Shown: in pieces, positions 4,227 through 6,669 of the stretch
How the letters are laid out: each line of letters opens with the position of its first letter
Numbering within the stretch: position 1 is the stretch's first letter
Assembly: GCA_045647745.1 (NCBI GenBank)
Contig: JAZRMQ010000039.1
Span: 1-6,669, forward strand
Length of the DNA: 6,669 nt
Reading direction: 5' to 3'
Source: HGM04593 sp045647745
GTDB lineage: Bacteria; Bacteroidota; Bacteroidia; Bacteroidales; Bacteroidaceae
Translations under genes and position numbers: made by a program
Notes under the pieces: generated by a model
Database searches by the model: none
Told to the model about the DNA's origin: nothing
What the model saw: only the letters and a program-made list of their open reading frames with translations

Positions 4227-5624
4227 ATGAAACGACTCCTTAAGATAATATCATTCGGATGCGTTGGAGTGCTTGTGACTGTGCTTGTTGCAGCAACCCT
4301 GCTTGAGAACGTCTATGGTTCGTTGTTTGCTGTGGAGTACATCTACCATTCGTGGTGGTTCATTGCCCTGTGGGCGTTGCTTGCAGTTACAGCAATAGCT
4401 TATATACTATGCTCCTCAAAGCGCAACGCGCTAATTCTGTTACACGCATCATTTGCGATGGTTCTGCTCGGCGCCTTTGTATCGAACCTCACTTCAAAGC
4501 GTGGAGATTTAACAATTTCAGAGAACGGCGCACCGGCCTCAATGTTCGAGATGAGCGACGGAAGGCTGGAAAAACTGCCTTTCCGTTTACAGCTGACAGC
4601 CGTTGACACCGTGCGTGTCAAAGGTGGCGAAGCGGTGGGTAATTACATTGTGCATATTGTTGCCGCAGACAAGGCGGGAGAGAGTGCACACATTGTTTCA
4701 TTGAACAATCCAACGAAAATAGCTGGCTACCAACTCTGTATTAAGGGTGTGCAAAAAGAGGGCGTCTCTCTGCTTGTCTCCTACGACTCGTTTGGGCGTC
4801 CAATAAGTTACTTGGGCTATGCGATGGTGTTTATCTCGTTCCTGCTACTGTTTTTTGACAAAAAGAGCGGCTTTAACGCCTTGCTGCAGCAGATGAGAAA
4901 GGAGAACAGGAAGAAGAGCAAAAAGGTGAAAAAAAAGTTCTGGCACGGAGGGAACAAAATATGGGGAATGTTGTTGTGCGTTCTTATGATTTTTTGTCTG
5001 CTATGGTACGGGCGTGGCGTGTTTCCGGCAACCAATGGCAACGAGGCGCTTATGCTGCTTGCTTTTTTTGTAACGTTGCTTGTTATTGCCCTGAGGCGCA
5101 AAAAGCACTTAGTAGCGTTGAAGAGAACACTCCTTTTTGTTGCTGTTATAATTTATTTAGTTGCAGCATACAACTTTGATGTAGACCAGAATGTGCAGCC
5201 TATCTTGCGCACTCCCCTGCTGGGCATACACGTAACAACAATAATCATTGCTTACGCACTGCTTACCTGCACCGCAATAAACGCCATCATCGCCCTTTGC
5301 ACAAAGAACGACGAAAAGAGGGCAATGCAAGCCCTCCTTGGGCGCACTCTGCTCTACCCGGCCACAATGTTGCTTGCAACCGGCATTTTCATAGGGGCTG
5401 TATGGGCAAATATATCTTGGGGGCGCTATTGGGGGTGGGACCCCAAAGAGGTGTGGGCGCTAATAACACTGTTGCTCTGCTCCGTAGCTTTTCACACTCG
5501 CTCGCTGCGCTTTATCTCAAAGCCTGTAACTTTTCACATTTTTTGCATCGTAGCCTTCGTCGCAGTATTGTTTACCTATTTTGGGGTCAACTATCTACTG
5601 GGCGGATTACATAGTTATGCATAA
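4227..5624 (+). CDS. Cytochrome c biogenesis protein, compact ResB-CcsA fusion (system II)
   Basis: System II proteins move haem across the inner membrane and attach it to apocytochromes c. This 465-residue protein joins both parts. The ResB/Ccs1-like half has membrane helices at about 8-29, 43-62 and 68-87, a periplasmic domain of only about 100 residues (90-190) and a helix at 193-210. A very basic cytoplasmic linker (about 211-240) follows. The CcsA half carries further helices, the WWD haem-binding segment (WGRYWGWDPKEVW, 398-410) and the ending YFGVNYLLGGLHSYA. The four expected histidines are visible: H73 (LLHASF), H335 (LLGIHV), H423 (AFHTRS) and H462 (GLHSYA), so haem handling should be intact. 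Known CcsBA fusions are much longer, because their ResB periplasmic domain is larger. In Bacteroidales such genes often accompany nrfHA nitrite reductase; no cytochrome gene is in this window. It starts 3 bases after mntP. Confidence 0.9.
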   Translation: MKRLLKIISFGCVGVLVTVLVAATLLENVYGSLFAVEYIYHSWWFIALWALLAVTAIAYILCSSKRNALILLHASFAMVLLGAFVSNLTSKRGDLTISENGAPASMFEMSDGRLEKLPFRLQLTAVDTVRVKGGEAVGNYIVHIVAADKAGESAHIVSLNNPTKIAGYQLCIKGVQKEGVSLLVSYDSFGRPISYLGYAMVFISFLLLFFDKKSGFNALLQQMRKENRKKSKKVKKKFWHGGNKIWGMLLCVLMIFCLLWYGRGVFPATNGNEALMLLAFFVTLLVIALRRKKHLVALKRTLLFVAVIIYLVAAYNFDVDQNVQPILRTPLLGIHVTTIIIAYALLTCTAINAIIALCTKNDEKRAMQALLGRTLLYPATMLLATGIFIGAVWANISWGRYWGWDPKEVWALITLLLCSVAFHTRSLRFISKPVTFHIFCIVAFVAVLFTYFGVNYLLGGLHSYA

Positions 5625-5645
5625 TCCCCACCACTCCGAAAAAAC

Positions 5646-5698
5646 AGCGTATAATTTACAAAAACTATCCATTATTTGCGTTTTTGTACATTTACGCT
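5646..5698. promoter_or_regulatory. Nested inverted repeat between ccsA-type gene and AraC gene
   Basis: An inner dyad TACAAAAAC/GTTTTTGTA (5657-5665, 5680-5688; 9 bp, 14-base loop) sits inside an outer dyad AGCGTA/TACGCT (5646-5651, 5693-5698), separated by 5 and 4 unpaired bases. The outer arm ends on the first base of the -33 element of the next gene. No T run follows, so it is a poor intrinsic terminator. An operator for the downstream regulator, or a structured 3' end for the mntP-ccsA mRNA, is inferred. Confidence 0.5.
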
Positions 5699-5728
5699 TT
5701 GTACTGTTGTCTATTTTGACTACATTTG
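5698..5728 (+). promoter_or_regulatory. Promoter of the AraC-family gene
   Basis: TTTG at 5698-5701 and TACATTTG at 5721-5728, with a 19-base spacer, form a textbook Bacteroidota promoter. Transcription would start at about 5735, giving a leader of about 28 bases. It rules out the longer in-frame start at 5676, which lies upstream of the promoter. Confidence 0.8.
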
Positions 5729-5762
5729 CAACGCGAATACAAAAACACGAAATAAAAAGACT

Positions 5763-6629
5763 ATGAATAATATATATCTGAAGAAAATCCCAATGCAGGG
5801 ATTTGCTACAATCCAATCATCATTGCAACAGTTTGTGCAGCACGTTTATCAGATGCAGCACACATCAATATTTTTCTGCCTGAGCGGCGAGGCACTTTTC
5901 ACCATCGACGGACAAAAATATCGTTTCACTCCCGGACAAATAATCATCTGTCCAAGAGGCTCCAATATTCTATTGCTTGATATTACCAGCGACTTTTCCT
6001 CACGTTTGCTTGGCCTTTCAAAGCATATTTGGTTAGCCGCGCGTAGCTCAATGAGCCCCGAGACCATACAAGCCATCGAGTGTCGTACCCACCAAGGCGG
6101 TAACAGCAATCTTGAAAAGGAATTTTTGAATAATATCTTCCGTCAGATTGATATTTTGGATATTGAGGCAGGCTGCAACGACGAGAAGATGGACTATTGT
6201 CGTCAAAATGTCACTCTTGCCGTAAATTCTCTACTGCTCTACATTCAGCACATTAGCAAGGCCAACCACACACTGGCGAAAGAGCATATCAGCGAGAGCA
6301 AGGATAAACTTTTCTATGAATTCAGAGTATTGCTCACAAATAATTTCCGCGAGGACAGGTCGGTGCAATTCTATGCCGACAAGATGAGAATATCCACCCG
6401 ACACCTCAACTCTATCTGCCAACGTGCAAGCGGACAGAACGCAAAGGAGATAATCGACCACTTTACAATCATCGAATTACAAGTGAGCCTCATATACACC
6501 CACAAGAGTTTCCAAGAGTTGGTTAATGAGTTTCACTTCCCCGACCAGAGCTACCTTAACCGCTATTTCAAGCGCCACACAGGCTACTCACTATCGGAGT
6601 TCCGCTCCAATGGAGTGATGGTAGATTAA
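5763..6629 (+). CDS. AraC-family transcriptional regulator
   Basis: The 288-residue product has the two-part build of AraC regulators. The N-terminal part (about 25-90) resembles the cupin-like sensing domain: it has a short beta pattern FFCLSGEALFTIDGQKYRFTPGQIIICPRGS, where the turn 'G-x-x-x-x-x-x-P-G-x-x-x-x-x-P-x-G' is typical. A helical linker (about 115-180) follows. The C-terminal part (about 185-283) is the double helix-turn-helix: VQFYADKMRISTRHLNSICQ is the first motif, and FQELVNEFHFPDQSYLNRYFKRHTGYSLSEFR is the second and carries the family signature. It is probably a cytoplasmic DNA-binding protein; its ligand and targets cannot be read from sequence. The ATG at 5763 is chosen because the promoter lies between it and the upstream in-frame ATG at 5676. 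The nested dyad next to its promoter could be part of its control. It appears to be a single-gene unit. Confidence 0.92.
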   Translation: MNNIYLKKIPMQGFATIQSSLQQFVQHVYQMQHTSIFFCLSGEALFTIDGQKYRFTPGQIIICPRGSNILLLDITSDFSSRLLGLSKHIWLAARSSMSPETIQAIECRTHQGGNSNLEKEFLNNIFRQIDILDIEAGCNDEKMDYCRQNVTLAVNSLLLYIQHISKANHTLAKEHISESKDKLFYEFRVLLTNNFREDRSVQFYADKMRISTRHLNSICQRASGQNAKEIIDHFTIIELQVSLIYTHKSFQELVNEFHFPDQSYLNRYFKRHTGYSLSEFRSNGVMVD

Positions 6630-6634
6630 GACAC

Positions 6635-6666
6635 AAAAAACAGTCACCAATTGGTGACTGTTTTTT
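6635..6666 (+). terminator. Bidirectional intrinsic terminator after the AraC gene
   Basis: CAGTCACC at 6641-6648 pairs with GGTGACTG at 6653-6660 around AATT, flanked by A6 (6635-6640) and T6 (6661-6666), so the whole 32-base element is an exact palindrome. It starts 5 bases after the stop codon and would work equally for a convergent gene beyond the window. Confidence 0.9.
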
Positions 6667-6669
6667 GTG

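Noticed and set aside
5676..5762. Extended AraC start at ATG 5676
   Set aside because: The strong TTTG-N19-TAnnTTTG promoter at 5698-5728 lies downstream of it, and the added residues do not resemble the family.
1..6669. CRISPR array, phage genes, toxin-antitoxin or other defence system
   Set aside because: No regularly spaced repeats, no cas-like, phage or toxin-like frames are seen; the only repeat pair has two copies 291 bases apart.

Overview
The window looks like chromosomal DNA from a member of the Bacteroidales (phylum Bacteroidota). Three things point there. Promoters match the Bacteroidota pattern TTTG / TAnnTTTG instead of E. coli -35/-10 boxes. Most starts lack a strong Shine-Dalgarno sequence. 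The gene set (zapB-like/zapA/rny, a tmRNA whose tag ends in NYALAA, a compact ResB-CcsA fusion) is typical of that group. Species cannot be fixed from the sequence.

Layout: 1-139 is the end of an IS3-family (IS150-type) insertion sequence that runs off the left edge, with the first 31 codons of its OrfA on the minus strand. At 306-1022 a promoter and a structured leader precede a small coiled-coil protein gene and zapA. A 111-base gap holding a strong RNA hairpin follows, then rny (RNase Y, 1134-2675), closed by an intrinsic terminator. The stretch 2725-3060 has no convincing gene but carries a 34-bp direct repeat at its two sides and a 10-bp hairpin. A bidirectional terminator (3061-3096) separates it from the minus-strand tmRNA gene ssrA (3125-3519). 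Divergent from ssrA, 3648-5624 is a two-gene unit: mntP (Mn2+ efflux) and, 3 bases later, a ResB-CcsA-type cytochrome c haem-attachment protein. After an intergenic region with a nested dyad and a clear promoter comes an AraC-family regulator (5763-6629), ended by a near-perfect palindromic terminator at the right edge.

How the parts fit: the left block concerns division-ring assembly (ZapA and a probable ZapB-like partner) and mRNA decay (RNase Y). ssrA rescues stalled ribosomes. The right block concerns metal homeostasis and c-type cytochrome maturation, next to a regulator whose targets cannot be read from the window.

The genes are ordinary housekeeping or metabolic genes, and I see no new multi-gene system. 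The most interesting material is non-coding: the rny leader hairpin, the switch-like leader of the zap operon that shares a 10-base stem sequence with it, the duplicated intergenic repeat, and the nested dyad before the AraC gene.
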